Shown here piece after piece: positions 1 through 12,986 of a DNA stretch of 64,000 nt. Origin of the DNA: Arctopsyche grandis (taxonomy: Eukaryota > Arthropoda > Insecta > Trichoptera > Hydropsychidae); assembly GCF_051622035.1 (NCBI RefSeq), contig NC_135364.1, positions 16,863,001 through 16,927,000 of the forward strand, in the 5' to 3' direction. Position numbers and translations under genes: made by a program. Below the pieces are notes generated by a model, which did no database searches, was not told the DNA's origin, and saw nothing but the letters and a program-made list of their open reading frames with translations. How positions within the stretch are numbered: the first letter of the stretch is position 1; each line of letters opens with the position of its first letter.

Positions 1-3000
1 TTAATTATTGACTGTGTGCGAGATTTATGCGAGATAAGTTGGTTAGAAAATTTACATCTTCATGAACGACCGCGAGCTGTAAACAACGTCAAATAATAGC
101 ACAAATGAAAAAAAACGAAAAAAAAATCGTTAAAATTCAAACGAACGAATTACAAGGCGCTGAATAGATGAATACGGGGTTTTGCTGACTAGCTGGTCCC
201 TATAATTATAGGAAGCTGTACTAACTTGTCCGCTAGAATGTTGTTAAATTACATTATTAAAACTGGTAATTGCGAATTGAACGAAGGGAAACACTTCGCT
301 ATTATTTCAAAAGGAATTCTCAAGCAAAATTAACTATGTATGTAAGTAAGGTACATCGACACGAATTTATTAATTTATTATTAAATTCGAAGCGGCGCAT
401 AGGAAGGCGCTGAACGGGTTGAAATGCAGGGGTTGTACAAAAAACAGCATCAAAGAAAGGGTATGGTGTTTTTCATATTGCTATGACCAGAGATCGGCGT
501 CGAAGTTATGACTTTCATCTATCGACAGTTAGATCATTAATTACATTTTTTAGAATGGCATATTTTAGAACGCCAAATTATCTTAATAAATTAATTACCA
601 CGAGCTAATTTTCTTCCAAATAGAAAGTGTTTACCATTATACAATAACAGAAAAAATGCATAATTAAAAACGATTTGTAAACTTTAAAATTTTAATTAAA
701 TAAATATTGTCGCTGTAAAACGGGTCAATATAAATCGTTCAAACTTATGTACATATAATAATATATTATTGCATTTATGGATCAAAAAAAATACGTCTTT
801 TATAAGCACTTTCGATTAAACTCGACAAATCACCAATTAAAGTTAATCACTTGGGACTTTTATTTACTCTATACCGTAAATGGTCAATTGTTTACAACAA
901 CAAAAAAACGTATGAGTTATAAATTCTTGACCTACAAGATTGACGGTTACTATTATTTTAGCAATCGATCGTTATATTTTATATGGACGATTAATATCAT
1001 CAAAAATGTAGACTATATACTTATATATGTATATATGTATACTATACTAAAATAGGTATGTAGGTGTTTATTTAATAAATTATATGAGATTTAAAAAGGA
1101 TCAATTGTATTTTTATTATTCAAATTTATTTTCCACTAAAAAATATTTAATATCAATTTATCTAAATTTCATCATTTAATTGACTTAAATTTCTAAATAC
1201 TTTTAATTTTCTTGTGATAGTATCATCTACTACCAGTCAGTTGTTAATTATCTCAACTGAGCCAAACACTTGTTTACTTTATCAACTTGTTTTGAGCATG
1301 TTGACTACGTTATATGATTTTTTTTTAAATAACCGATCATTTTTAATTCTCATTATTATCATTAAAAAAATAACGATTTCATAATAAAATCGAAAAATCA
1401 TTCAATTTTGAATCAGGACTTATTTGACTTTTTTGAATCTGCGAAAAAGTCTGATAATACGGCACGGCATGATCCTCTCCTTTTTTTCTATATGGTAAAT
1501 TTCTCTAAACATATCATTCCACAACGAAAAATCTAGCAAAATGAAAAGAGGTAACGCTCAAAATACGGTAAAAAACCGGAAAACATATTGAAATCATCAT
1601 TCAAAAAATTTACATAACCAAATCAAATACATAATAGAGGCATGGAAGAATACATGTATGTTGTACGTGATCAAAAAAAAATATTGATCGTCAAAATAAA
1701 AATGAAAATCCAACAACCACTATGTATAGGTACAATCAAAACCATCACCGGTGATAATGATAGCCGGTGGCCGAGGCCACTCAGCCGATCATTAACGGCA
1801 AAAAGTTATACGATTTGTACGAACAAAAGACTGACAACAATATACACGTCAATTACGAACACGATTCCGATTGATTCCCACATTTTTTCGCGACCAGCTT
1901 ATCGACAAGAGTACCCAGAGTACTAGATCCAGACTGATAGTTAGAGAAAAGTCAAGGCGATGACGATGATGGGCAACACCAGCAGTGACGACAGGTAGGC
2001 AGTTCTCCTCTAAATTTGACCTGGTTAAGTCTCGTGTCTATTCTTTTATTTTTTGCGTTCAATTGTACGTGCGAAGATCTTCTGATACGAAACCGCAAAA
2101 AAATATAATTCTATGTACAGCACGGTGAAAAAATCCTGCTCGAAGGACGACATTGTGCCATAGTGATGTTGCACTGTGGCCGCGTGCGCGCTAATTTGTT
2201 TGTAAATAACCCAAAAAAATGGGATTCAATTGAGTAAAAAAATCATTCAAAAATAAAAGAGTCATTTTTAATCATGCGGCATCCATTGAATTCAAAAACA
2301 GTTAGAAAAAAATCTATATTTCCCACATATGTAAAATAATGGTTACGGAATAATGGCGTGCGTTTTTACGTGCAATAAAATCGTATTGAAAACATATCGA
2401 TTCGATTTATTATCCGATTGAAGTTGATTTCTAAATCCATTATGATATTTTCTCAACGTTCCATGTCCGATTTTGAGAGTTTCTCATAATTCATAACATA
2501 ACGAACCTTTTTAATATTTTTCATGGGTTGATGTGTCCTTCGCAGGACTCTGGAAGGTCTTCTGAAGTAGACGCTAATACGGATAATAGTTTGTGTAGAA
2601 CGATTTAAAAAATGCACCAAATAAAATAAACAAATTCCGGATAAAATAAACAAATTCAAACACAGGAGTGACCAATCTGGGTTGAGAGATGGTCAAGTTG
2701 CAAGATAAGTAACTTTCCAGTAATTTATATGTATGTACATAGATGCAAAACATAGCACGGGTGATACATTCACATAAGATTGATACATCACAAATAATCA
2801 TTGGCTTTAGAAATGCATAATCAAAACCATAAAATAGTTGTCCACCAAGATTTAAATTCTTGACGCATTAGTTTATAAATTAGCACCATTAGAAATATCT
2901 ACATACATAAATACTGTCCGAGTGAAATATTAAATATGGAAGATAAACAAGGAACACAGTACGAAATCGAGGTAAATGGAACGTTATCTAATTTTTTTAA

Positions 3001-3397
3001 TACAATTTGTCCAACTTCCAGCGAGGACCGGATCGATGATTTTTTTTTGCGCAAACTGCATTATAAATTCCACGTTTTATGGACGAATCACACGACCGGA
3101 TCGTTTCGTGAAATTTTATCGTGAAAAAAGAATAAACGAATGAAGAGTGCGAGGGCGTACTAAATGTAGTCCTTAGTCAATCGTAAAATTCAATACTTTT
3201 AAAAATTATTGCAAATATTCCAATGTGGAGCGAAAATCAAAACCATTACAAAAATTGTGAATGAGTTGTGTACAATCAGATTTAAAAAAAAATGGTGTGG
3301 AATGGACTAGCCAGAAATAACGACTCATCACGTAATTATTTTCGAGGATAAGTGATGAAGGAACTTTGTATGACATAAAGAGAAATCAATTTTACTT
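1..3397. other. AT-rich non-coding stretch, no supported gene
   Basis: No reading frame here shows a recognisable domain or splice-supported structure. The frames present are short and rich in Lys, Asn, Ile and Tyr, as random AT-rich DNA gives. A 62-codon frame at 2936-3124 (+) starts MEDKQGTQYEIEV and has a less biased composition, but I recognise no family and see no good splice sites, so it is not called. Short TACATATGTA-type microsatellites occur near 1020-1050 and 2730. Confidence 0.5.
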
Positions 3398-3891
3398 CAG
3401 TGGCGTAGCCAGAAATTTTGGGCCTTCGTGCAAAAATTACGTAAATATGAAATAAAATTATTTAAACTACATACATATTTGCACATAATAAATATTCAAA
3501 TAAATACATAAGAAAATAAATTATAAGCTCTTTTAAAATTTTATAAGCTCTTTTAGTTTTAATATTTGCGAAATCACTAATAATTTTTTTAAGTTCTATT
3601 TGCGAGATTGTTTAGTCTTGATTGTCCGATAAAGTTTATTTTGTAGTCTTTAATCATTTTTAACTTACTGAAACAGCTTTCAACACTCGCCACCGTATTG
3701 GTAGGGTTAAAAACTAAATTAAACCCAACACAAACGTATGAAAATTCACTTTTTAAGCAATTGTTCAATAAATTTAAATTCGATATTTTTAGATTAATTA
3801 TAATTATTTTTGCATATTGAGTGTTTAGAAATTTTGGGGAACTTTGCAAGCTGGACCCTGCTGTTAGCTATGTTAGATAGCTACGCCACTG
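3398..3891 (-). mobile_element. hAT-type transposon remnant, internally deleted
   Basis: The element begins CAGTGGCGTAGC and ends GCTACGCCACTG, a perfect 12-base terminal inverted repeat of hAT style. The 8 bases on each side, TTTTACTT and TTTCACTC, agree at 6 of 8 positions, as expected of an aged 8-base hAT target duplication. At 494 bases it is far too short for a full transposase, but it still holds a piece of the transposase C-terminus on the minus strand (separate entry). It is therefore a deletion derivative of an autonomous element rather than an unrelated MITE. Confidence 0.85.
3589..3849 (-). pseudogene. hAT transposase C-terminal dimerisation fragment
   Basis: The minus-strand frame contains NPTNTVASVESCFSKLKMIK followed by a short Gly-Gln-x-Arg-Leu-x-x-Leu-Ala segment. 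This matches the hAT C-terminal dimerisation block, typically P-x-T-x-A-S-x-E-R-x-F-S-x-L-K-x-I-K and then G-Q-x-R-L-x-x-L-A. The usual Glu-Arg pair is Glu-Ser here. The catalytic DDE region and BED zinc finger are missing, so the fragment cannot be an active transposase. The leading methionine has no significance, because the fragment is the tail of a longer ancestral protein. It lies inside the CAGTGGCGTAGC inverted repeats, which agree with the family. Confidence 0.8.
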
Positions 3892-6404
3892 TTTCACTCT
3901 GAAACATACTGGATATTTGAAATTTCATATAAGATCAGGTCAAGTCTACTCAATAGACAATTATTAAATTATCACTGTCAATTATTAAATTTTCTGAGAA
4001 ATATTAAACTTTTCGTCGGTTCATTTATTTAAGATTCATGTGATCTGAGCAGTTCATTTTCAGTAACTGTTGAAATTATTAATAATCTTAATGTTTCCTC
4101 TTTGTTGTACAAGTTATATGTATCTTCAATCTCCATCCACTATTAAAAATTCAATACCGCACATTAAAATCTTTTTCGATTGTAAAACCGACTGCAATAA
4201 ACCTGCAATATATAATAAAAACCCTTCAACTTTAATCCAATTTTGTTTTAGGATTATAAAACAGTAGTAAAAATAAACCCCGAGAAGGCAGAAACAAATC
4301 GCGATCAAATTAATGTAGCTGACTGTTTTAAAAGAAAATAAAAGGATATTCTCGATTGAAAAGCAAAATAACCAAAAAAGCAAACACCCAAGTCCTACTC
4401 CTCATCAAGATCAAGCATCCTTATCTGGTACGATTGCGACACGAGAAGAAAAACAACCAACAGGTAGACGACAGCAATTTTGAGCTAAACAAGTCTACCC
4501 ACAGACGTTTCAAACGCTTACTTCTAAATATTATTGTATAAAGATGTCAAACACACAAACGATATGTTGCGAAACGTTGCTAAATTTTCAGCAGGAGCAC
4601 CCACACTTCCAAAAATCGACGAATCCATAAATCACCGGTGCTGGAAACTGTTGTGCAAGGTAAGTAGTGATGTTTGAAGTTGCGGCACGCCACAATGCGT
4701 AACATACGCTTGGGCGACCATCCGCCTAGTGTGGGTGATGTGCGAGGTCTTCTAAAAATCAGTGTCATAACACAACACCATTCCTCGCATACTTCTAGAA
4801 GAAACAAACGCGAATTATGGTGTAATAGATGAGGATCTACCATGGAATGGCATGCCAGACAAAACTGATTAAAATTACATCACTTTGAGATATGTATAGC
4901 TAAACGTAGTATTTAAACGTATCTCATGATGCACATAGAGGTAGGGCTATAAAGCAAAAGCACTTAGTATCTGCTTAAGATCCAACAAGAAAGCAATTGA
5001 ATATCATGTAGCAAATAAAATATACATACATAGAAGAGCAATCAATTAAAGTTTTTTTTTAATTAATTACACATACCAAGGTTACCCAAAGTGCAATTAA
5101 ACTAACCAACATATGTACATATATACGTAACACTCCTAGCTCACAAATAAGTACACCTATGTACCTACTATCGAAGCATTTAAAGTCAAATTATACGATA
5201 GCCTTAGGTTGAACGTATTCATATGTATTATAAAGGTACATATACATACATTCGTAGACCTCGTGAAGAAGGCTCAAATTAGAAGACCCATAGCAAGAAC
5301 GATTTATTCTTACACGACCACTTTACATACTAATTGAACTCGGATTTATAGACTTTTTAATTAACAACAACGACAATTATTAATCACCTGCTGTATAAAA
5401 GAAGTGGCCCAGTCAGAAGAGGCTAACTACGGAATACCGGTACTTAAGAAACGCGATAGAAATTAGAAGAAAATTTCAAAATTAACAAGGCGATAGGAAT
5501 CTGCGCTAGAAGTGGCGACTGCAGATAGGGACGGAAGATCATGTAGCTAAATGAACATTTGCACCGGTGTAACCGGAATGGAAACCCAGACGAACAATGA
5601 GCTTCTAATAAGTACGCGTTATATTGGTCATCCAGCGACCAACCTGTTCGATGCTATCTATCTGGCCGAAGTGTGTCATCAATGTCGGCGACTTTCGATT
5701 GTTGCAGAACCGGCAGCAGCCGAGTGGATAGATAGCCAGGGATGTTGAGAAACAAAAGATTTGTTATCAGAACCGTCGGTTGTATCGCTTTCGAGGTAGA
5801 TAAAAATAAAAAGATGAAGATGATGCGAAGTGGCGATGCGCGCGCATGCTTCAGTAATGAGTCGCCGGGTACCTTGCTAACAATGGATAAATATGTGGGA
5901 GGGAAGTTCTTAAGAATCTGAAGGTATTTTGGAAGAGGAGGAGGTGGGTATTAGAAAGAAGAAGAAGAAAAAGAAACGAATGAAATGCGACGGTGATGAT
6001 GTGGCAACGGCGAGGATAATGCACAATGGAAGAAAGTTGGGTACGAGGCGAATTGAGCTAGACACCTACGTTTGCAATCTTTCATTATTATTAGAATAGC
6101 TGATTTTTTCCACTTCATAGTTCACGTTTATTATGCTTTGAATACATACATACACACATACAACTACTTACATAGAAATTATAAGTAACACATGTGTAAT
6201 TATATAAACGACAAAAATTTTCAGAAAAAATAATCTCAATAACATATTCAATCAGAACTCCAAGTGTGAATATAATCAACAAAACAAAAAATAAATATAA
6301 TTCTTCTGATTATTTTGATTTGAAGCAAATAAACCCCTTCTGCATTAAAATCCCTCAACAGTCAAAACCGTTGTTCTTGTCCTACTATACATATGTACAT
6401 TATA
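3892..6404. other. Non-coding stretch, no supported gene
   Basis: I see no recognisable protein here. A small splice-like block at 4592-4659 (+) has an acceptor TTTTCAG before it and a donor GTAAGT after it, and one frame is open, but 68 bases cannot be confirmed alone. A 65-codon frame at 5551-5748 (+) resembles no family I know. GC content rises slightly near 5820-6040, where purine-rich GAAGAAGAA runs occur at about 5955-5980. Confidence 0.45.
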
Positions 6405-6573
6405 GTGTAAGGGCTCTACGACATGGTCAAGTTTGGGTCGCCATACTGTGAGTTGAAACCGATTTGACCATTTTGTTGGCTACCACTTTACTTCCTTTCC
6501 AGCCATCATATTAAACAGTCGTGCATTAAACCACATCGTCATTTCATTCCTTTCACCCCCATAATAGCTTCCC
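6405..6573 (+). repeat. Dispersed repeat, copy 1 (CTCTACGACATGGTC family)
   Basis: This segment aligns along its length with 33342-33507. Shared landmarks in order are GGCTCTACGACATGGTC, GGTC-x-CCAT, a GAG-x-TG-x-x-ACC stretch, CATATTAAA-x-AGTCGTG and a TC-x-TTTCATTCC stretch. Neither copy encodes anything recognisable, and I see no clear terminal repeats or target duplications, so the element class is unknown. Confidence 0.7.
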
Positions 6574-6669
6574 TCTACTATATGTATGTACATATACATA
6601 TTACATCTTCTAAATATCATACTAGTCAAATAAATATTCCATCGCTATCCTTCCCAAAATGGTGATTCC

Positions 6670-6736
6670 CATATTTGAAGAAATATAGGAGAAACTTCGA
6701 AATAATAAAATCATACGAATTAACAATTACATGAAA
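6670..6736 (+). repeat. Short dispersed repeat shared with 42072-42150
   Basis: The stretch TTTGAAGAAAT ... TACGAATTAACAA-x-x-ACATGA ... ACGCC recurs at 42072-42150 with the same spacing. It is too short to classify. It could be a relic of a coding or terminal region of an unknown element. Confidence 0.6.
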
Positions 6737-6739
6737 ACA

Positions 6740-8710
6740 CGCCTATCTTAGTTTAACTAGGACTGAGCCGTAATTTTGAGTGTATACTTAACATAAGATT
6801 GTTTTTTAATACATATAGATACGTATGTATGATATGTATAATCACATCCATGTTCCTGACCTGGCCAAATCAGGAGGGGGAGGAATCCCTCCCCCCTTTC
6901 CTCATCCCCAAAGAACGTCCCTGTGTATTGAGTCAGCGATTAAAACAACCCTCTGTGTATATCGTAAACATGTACATATCTTAAAAATCGCAGTTCTGAT
7001 TAAACGCTCTCTGTCCAAAATCAAGCCAGAAAGTCGAAATCAAAGAGTTTAAAAAAAAGATAAACTAGTTCGAGCAGACATCTGTCAAAATCTAGCGTGC
7101 TCGCATTTGGTCGTAGCACGTACATATGTAAATCAGCATTATAATATAAACATTTAATCATTGATTATATAATCTATTAAGCGAAAATATATATGAGAGA
7201 TAATGAGAGCCGATAATGTAAATTTTATAAGATATAGTTTGAAAAAGAAAAAGTTATAGGCATTTAAACAATTAAAATCTGACAAAAAGAGTGAGGGGCG
7301 GAAAGCCAAACATATAAAGCTACAGGCCATTTGCAATTAGGCAAAGAATTAGCTGTCACCTACTCCAAAATTTTTGAATTTTTAAACATGTTTATATTTC
7401 ACTGTCGACTTAGCGGACACAATTGAAATGTCTATCGAGGTCCAAACCTCGCAAAATGACAATTTTTCAAAGCGATCGGAAGAGTTTAGGAAGGAGTGGT
7501 CTTGCGAATGCACCAGTTGTAACTAATAAAAACCTTGTAAAAAAACAACCGGAATGCTATAAACTTAAACGAAAATAACGTAATAAAACAACATAAATTT
7601 TATTAGATCTCTACTACCCGTATTATATACTTAGGTATTATAGAATTTTTATTTTTAGGTATTATAGATTTATCAAAACAACAGAAATACGTCAATCCGT
7701 TGTACGGAAAGCCAAAACGACACCTTAGAGATCTATCCGATAGATCATACTAAGCAAATTGCACGTTTAATGAGCGAAAATGAGCGAGCCAGTGTCAGTC
7801 GTGCAAGTTTAGCACCATCGAGATTCTAGGACACTTGCCCAGAGAGATACCATTTGGAGGTTGCAGCCGACGATCATTACACAATCAACGGCAGCTCATT
7901 CACATTTCTTCACGGTGTATAATGTATAAATCTACCCAGTTGAACGGGCATATGAGATAGTATGCGTGCGATTGAGAAGCAAAAGTGCTTCTGTTCCACA
8001 ATGGCGTAAACATGCGTGAGAACCACATTGAATATATCACTGGGATTTAATGTACGCACTGCGAGAACGGTATCCAACCTTCTAATAATGGAATCGTTCA
8101 AATTCGACCTCAAATCACTTGCAAAATCAATTCTAAATTTTTGGTACGAATGTCGACGACCGGTCACAAACGCATACTCGTATTTGTACTTAACCATTTA
8201 ACTTGTTTTGGTTTTTTTTTACCAAAGTCGATTTATACGCGGCCGCTCGACTAACACCTAATATTGGCAACCGGACATCGCATGGTAAGAATTTTGATCG
8301 AGAGTATTATCTACTCCATATTTCATCAAACTTGTAAAAGGATTACTCAAAACTATGATGCTTGGTATAAATATAAAAAAAATTACCCCTCGGCAGCAAC
8401 TACTTCGCTTCATAATTATATTTTGTCTTTCAACATGAATTTTAGTTTAAAATTTCTAGCTAACATTACACATCTACCAATCCTACAGTATGTCGAATCA
8501 AGACAAAATTCAACAGTGCAGATATCATTCGTGCAAAGTCCGATGGTATGGGTAAAATTGAATAAAGATCTGTTGTAAACGGCCTGCATCTCCGTCTCAT
8601 AATAGCAAGCATCTTCTCAATGTATCGGACTCGATTTTGGGAGTCCTTTTCAATATCTATATTTTTTTTAATTTCCTATGTAATGAACACTTTAATATAT
8701 GCAATACTTT
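6740..8710. other. Non-coding stretch, no supported gene
   Basis: Several short frames overlap on both strands at 7910-8580, the longest being 104 codons at 8264-8578 (+). None shows a known motif or flanking splice signals. I therefore treat the stretch as intergenic or intronic. Confidence 0.45.
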
Positions 8711-8712
8711 TT

Positions 8713-8830
8713 AAACTATATACATTTATTTATTTATTTTATTTATTTATTTTAATATACAAGTATACCACAGAGTCTTTACAGGTCACCACAATATGAC
8801 ACTGTGGCCAGACAATACATAAAAGATCAA
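8713..8830 (-). mobile_element. LINE-like 3' terminus, (TTTA)n plus stem-loop, copy A
   Basis: Read on the plus strand, a (TTTA)n run is followed by an imperfect inverted repeat with arms ACCACAG (8768) and CTGTGGCC (8811). Two other loci, near 43636 and 45889, have the same layout with different stem bases. The arrangement suggests a retroelement on the minus strand whose 3' end is a stem-loop followed by a (TAAA)n tail. No reverse transcriptase sequence is attached here, so this would be a 5'-truncated copy. Confidence 0.55.
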
Positions 8831-8947
8831 ATACATAAGAAAAAATAAAACAACAATAATAGAAAAACAAATAAAATAAAACATTTAAAAAATTGTACAT
8901 AAAAATTAAAAATTGAAAAATTGAGAATTAATAAAATAAGTGTGTTC

Positions 8948-9096
8948 CAGTAGCATGCCGTGAAATTTTTGTTTTTATGGCACAGCAGGATACAAGAGGG
9001 CTCATGATGACGTCACCTAGTCCTCTTGTATCCTACTCTTGCACACGTAAGTAAGGCTGTGTGATAAAATAGTGATATTTCCACGGCACGCCACTG
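8948..9096. mobile_element. CAGTGGCGTGC-type MITE, diverged copy
   Basis: The left end CAGTAGCATGCCGTG and the right end CACGGCACGCCACTG form a terminal inverted repeat. Inside is a palindrome with arms GGATACAAGAGG and CCTCTTGTATCC. The same internal GGATACAAGAGG, the AAGGCTGT motif and the CCACTG end occur in the copies at 27522 and 43466. The ends resemble hAT termini, but no 8-base duplication is visible here. Confidence 0.7.
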
Positions 9097-11050
9097 TTAT
9101 GTAAAATACCTACATATGAACACAAATACATACATACATATATGTATATATAGGTATGTCCTGTGATATTTAAGAAAATATAATGATTTCATCGGTGAGA
9201 TTATAAATTAAAACCAATTAATTATGTAGGTAGAACCTTGTCAGTTAAAAAACTATTTAATCTGAATTTGAAATATAACTTTAAGCGAATTTTGCCAATT
9301 TTCAGAATTTTATCATGGCTTAAAGTTCAGAAAATTTGAAATCAAACACACACAACAAAATTTAAATTACGAGAACTCAAAATCGTGAAGTATCAACAAG
9401 TTTCCAATCTAGAATTTTGCAATATCGGAATTGTACAGCGATAAAAATAGAACATGTTTGAAACTGTAAGAGGAAAACCCAACTGGTAAGTTAGTTTGGT
9501 TAGTAATGTGTGGTTTACCGATAAGTCATGTGCCTAAAAAATACACTGCGAATAAACAAAGGCGTGTATTTTATTAGGGGAGAATAAGTTAGTATAAGCA
9601 ACCATCAGAGGAACACTAACGACTGCATCCATTATGGCTAATTGGAAGACCTTACCCATTGAGGCAAATGTTTACAGAACAAACACATTCATCGGGATAT
9701 TTGCGAGACATCAAAAATAGCTGCGGTCAAAAGTGAAAGGATACAGAAGATTCTACAATCTACAAACTACTGGGTACCTGCAACGATTTCATCTTACGAC
9801 TATTGGATTATCTCAAATGACATTCTCCATTGCCGGAAAAGTGAGCAAAGTTACAACACACAATTATTATTCAATAGTATCGGAGGTAGACAATAACAAT
9901 GATCACACTTGCTGGAAAGAAACAAGCTCGTGACCTGGGTGTGGCCAATTTTTTGCCCATGTGTAGCAAGACACCTGTGACTGATGCGTGGCGAGATATT
10001 CAGCTATCGGCACAACAAACCAACCTGATATATGTATCTGCTATTGAAAATTCGGAAGACTAATGGACACTGGTGCTTTAAAGTGCCTTGAGAAAAAAAT
10101 ATTACTAAGTCGATCGAGCTACATTCCAAAATAAAAACCTGGTGCTATGACAGATACTAGCAAAATAGTAGACGAGATACATACATACATACTTACATAT
10201 AAGTACATACGATCCTGATTTTTTCCGATCTTATATAGTATTGGTGTAAATTGAGAGGTGGAGTCTGTGGATATCAATCATACTTGAACTTGAATGTCAA
10301 TGGCCAAAAATGTAGCTTTGTGTTGCGACAGAAAATTACACAGTGCGATGATGATGATGTAATCCAGTTATAAAAGTTGCGACAAAAACGATAGTTGCCA
10401 ATTATAATCGAATTAAAAATGTTTGCGGTTCCGTTACCGTTTCCTTTAAATTACTGTGTTATGTAGAAACTTCCTAAAAGGAAGCACAACTGCTTTCCAT
10501 TCGGAAAGTGGAAAGAATTTCGCAAAATTTTCGAGACATGCTGCATCAAACAATGCTCTGAATACGTCCATTATGAAATCCACTCAGAAAGTATTATTGT
10601 GGTAAATATTATAATAACCAAAAACGACAGATGCTTCATTCGCATAATAACACGTGGAAGACTTGTTTTGCAATATCATAGTACCTACTGGAATAATAAT
10701 CATTATAATGATTCAAAATTAAGATTATTAAATGCTCTAACAATCAACGGAAAACCGCATGAAATAATCCTTCTCAAATTCTCCACCATGATTGAAAATA
10801 TTTTGGCGTTGTTTAAAAATAAATATATATATACGGCAAAACTTCAATTTAACAGACTAAGAAGGAGGGGAGGTTTCCCGATAAAGTTAAATATAAATAA
10901 AATAGCAACATACCAATATCCGTTATATGTACATATAAGGACGAGGTTTAATATGTAGCCATTCTCATATTTGGTCATTGGCTTCCTCTTAATTTAAAAA
11001 AAGGCAGTGAAACGATATTCTTGTAATTTTCACATTAATAATAACGATAT
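9097..11050. other. Non-coding stretch, no supported gene
   Basis: The longest frame, 119 codons at 10599-10958 (+), is dominated by Ile, Asn, Lys and Tyr and matches no family I recognise. A 66-codon frame at 9733-9933 (+) is likewise unassigned. Microsatellites of the CATACATA kind lie near 9120-9150 and 10180-10205. Confidence 0.45.
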
Positions 11051-11343
11051 TGTAACGTAGAGATTAATGTGATTGGTGTTCGTCGACCACTGGTTTACTA
11101 GCGCTGATCATTTGATCTCATGTTCCAAATAAACCACATACAATAACCAATAAGGTCTCGCGACCCATCGACCAATGATCTCTCTGTGCTGACAGTACAC
11201 GCTGTGTATAAATATTCGGTGAATCTGTTCCGTGCTTCATTCCGAGCTGGCTGGCCAACGGATCAATAACAATAAAATACCTCTATCAGAATTCGCTACG
11301 TCTTTCACTCCGATCTCGGAAATCTCTCTACACATCCGCGTTA
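11051..11343 (+). mobile_element. Solo LTR, copy 1
   Basis: This 293-base block is homologous end to end with 12709-12986. It begins TGTAACGTAG and contains a TATA box, TATAAATA, at 11207 and a polyadenylation signal, AATAAA, at 11271, the order expected of U3 and R in an LTR. It is flanked by ATAT on the left and ATAC on the right, a nearly intact 4-base target duplication. No gag, pol or tRNA primer site follows, so it is a solo LTR left by recombination. A 4-base duplication favours Ty3/Gypsy over BEL or Copia, but the family is not proven. Confidence 0.8.
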
Positions 11344-12708
11344 ATACAAGTTCGCGTTCAATCTCTATACTCCTTCAATTAATATGATATGAAATTTTAA
11401 ACTAAAATACATTCATATTCTAAGCCAAAAATACCAAAAATATACACTAATACGTATCGCGAAACCTTGAACCGCTAATTATCCCGCAACACTTTGATAT
11501 CAATTCCTCAAATCACTTACTATTATTCTTCATAAAATTCTGATAGAAATAAAGCCAGTACATCACAAGGAAGCGAACAAACCACCTGTACATCGTACTT
11601 CACTGACGAAGGTCGCAAAAAAACCAATTAAGAACAAAAATGATTAATTCGCTGGACGTGCCGGAGGTAGATACGATGACTGATTTTCAACTCAAACGAC
11701 AGACGAACAAAAAAATAAAGAACAATTTAAACCAGACAGAAGAGGAAACAGATCCGAAGTGCGAATCCGCAAGTGTGACGAACTCGGATCGAACGATCTC
11801 ATACCATACATATGTAAATCTACCAAAATCTCGTGCAGCTTCCTTATTATAAGAGTCCATATATTTCAAAGTACTCTCCAAATCGAACCGTTCATTTCTA
11901 AATCGACCTTGAATAGATTATTCGAATGGTAAAACGGTGCACTACTGGGTCGTTGGTTAACCAAAAAAAAAAGAAGCAAATCACTAACGGCCAAATCGTG
12001 GGCCACATTTCACAGTGCGGTGTACATTCTTTGAGTCCGACCAATAATTTTTCTTCTCGACGAAAATGAGAGTTGTTGCGCAACTTTGCTTTTCAATGTA
12101 ACGGACAGTATGTCTTTTACTCGGGCACTTATTGTTCTATTAGTGCTAAATGCAATTTTTTTTATATATGTATTAAATTTGAATTTAAATGAGCGTTGCG
12201 AAATATGCGAAACACCTCCGAATTTCAAGTGTGTCACAAGAATCTGATTAATTCGGCATAAATCATGTGCCGAAAAGCAATTCGCTTTTGAATCGGACAG
12301 ACGGATACTTGGACTACTAATTAGAAGCTGGTAGTCTTTTGCGCTACGTTTCGTATGTTAAATCATGTCGATTTATAATGTTAAATATTAAATTGTCGAA
12401 TTGAAAGTATGGAAATGAGAGGCAGGTGGGTGTTTCGCAATTTAGAACCAGGTATAAGGTAGCCCTAATTCGAAATTTCGTAGCCACGGGCGCTATTATT
12501 TCATGGGTATAAAAGCAATATGAATGGAATTGACGAGGAATCAGATGTGCCCATCGTAATATTTCTCAATCAAATACACTTTGAAAACCATTACAAAGCA
12601 AATCTACGCTTATTGGATTAGTCAGAACGTGCTATGTACTTATCATGAAGTTCATATTTCCATTAATGAACCTTACAGTGATGAAAAATAGTATTGTATT
12701 CAAAATAT
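11344..12708. other. Spacer between the two solo LTRs
   Basis: This 1.4 kb does not encode retroviral-type proteins, and each neighbouring LTR has its own target duplication, so it is host DNA rather than the inside of one element. A 70-codon frame at 11640-11852 (+) begins MINSLDVPEVDTMTDFQLKR and has a fairly balanced composition, but I recognise no family and cannot support it as a gene. Confidence 0.5.
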
Positions 12709-12986
12709 TGTAACGTAGAAATTAGGTAATTGGTACTCGTGGACTACTGGTTATCATCACTAATCACCTGATGTCGCGTTCGCGCCAATAAGGTCTCGCG
12801 TCCCATCGACCAATGATTTCTTTGTGTCGAGAATAACCGATGGGTATAAATATTAGACCATTTTGGTTGGTGATTCGTTCGGAGCTGGCAGGCCGACGGA
12901 TCAAGAGCAATAAACTACCTCTACCACTACTACGTCTTTCACTTTCACTGAAGATCTCAAAAACCCTTCTACACGTCTACGCCACA
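12709..12986 (+). mobile_element. Solo LTR, copy 2
   Basis: This is the second copy of the LTR family, 278 bases, starting TGTAACGTAG and ending GCCACA. It is bounded on both sides by the identical 4-base sequence ATAT (12705-12708 and 12987-12990). TATAAATA lies at 12845 and AATAAA at 12909. Strongly shared segments with copy 1 include AATAAGGTCTCGCG, CCCATCGACCAATGAT, GGAGCTGGC and CTACGTCTTTCACT. Both copies lie in the same orientation and both went into ATAT, which suggests a target preference as known for some insect Gypsy-group elements. Confidence 0.85.

Noticed and set aside
4592-4659. Possible 68-base internal exon (+) with acceptor and GTAAGT donor
   Set aside because: Too short to confirm, no neighbouring exons or recognisable residues; such signal pairs occur by chance.
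10599-10958. 119-codon plus-strand frame as a gene
   Set aside because: Composition follows the AT bias, with no domain, no splice signals and no start context.
11051-12986. One complete LTR retrotransposon with two LTRs
   Set aside because: The 1.4 kb between has no gag or pol, and each LTR carries its own target duplication, so they are two solo LTRs.
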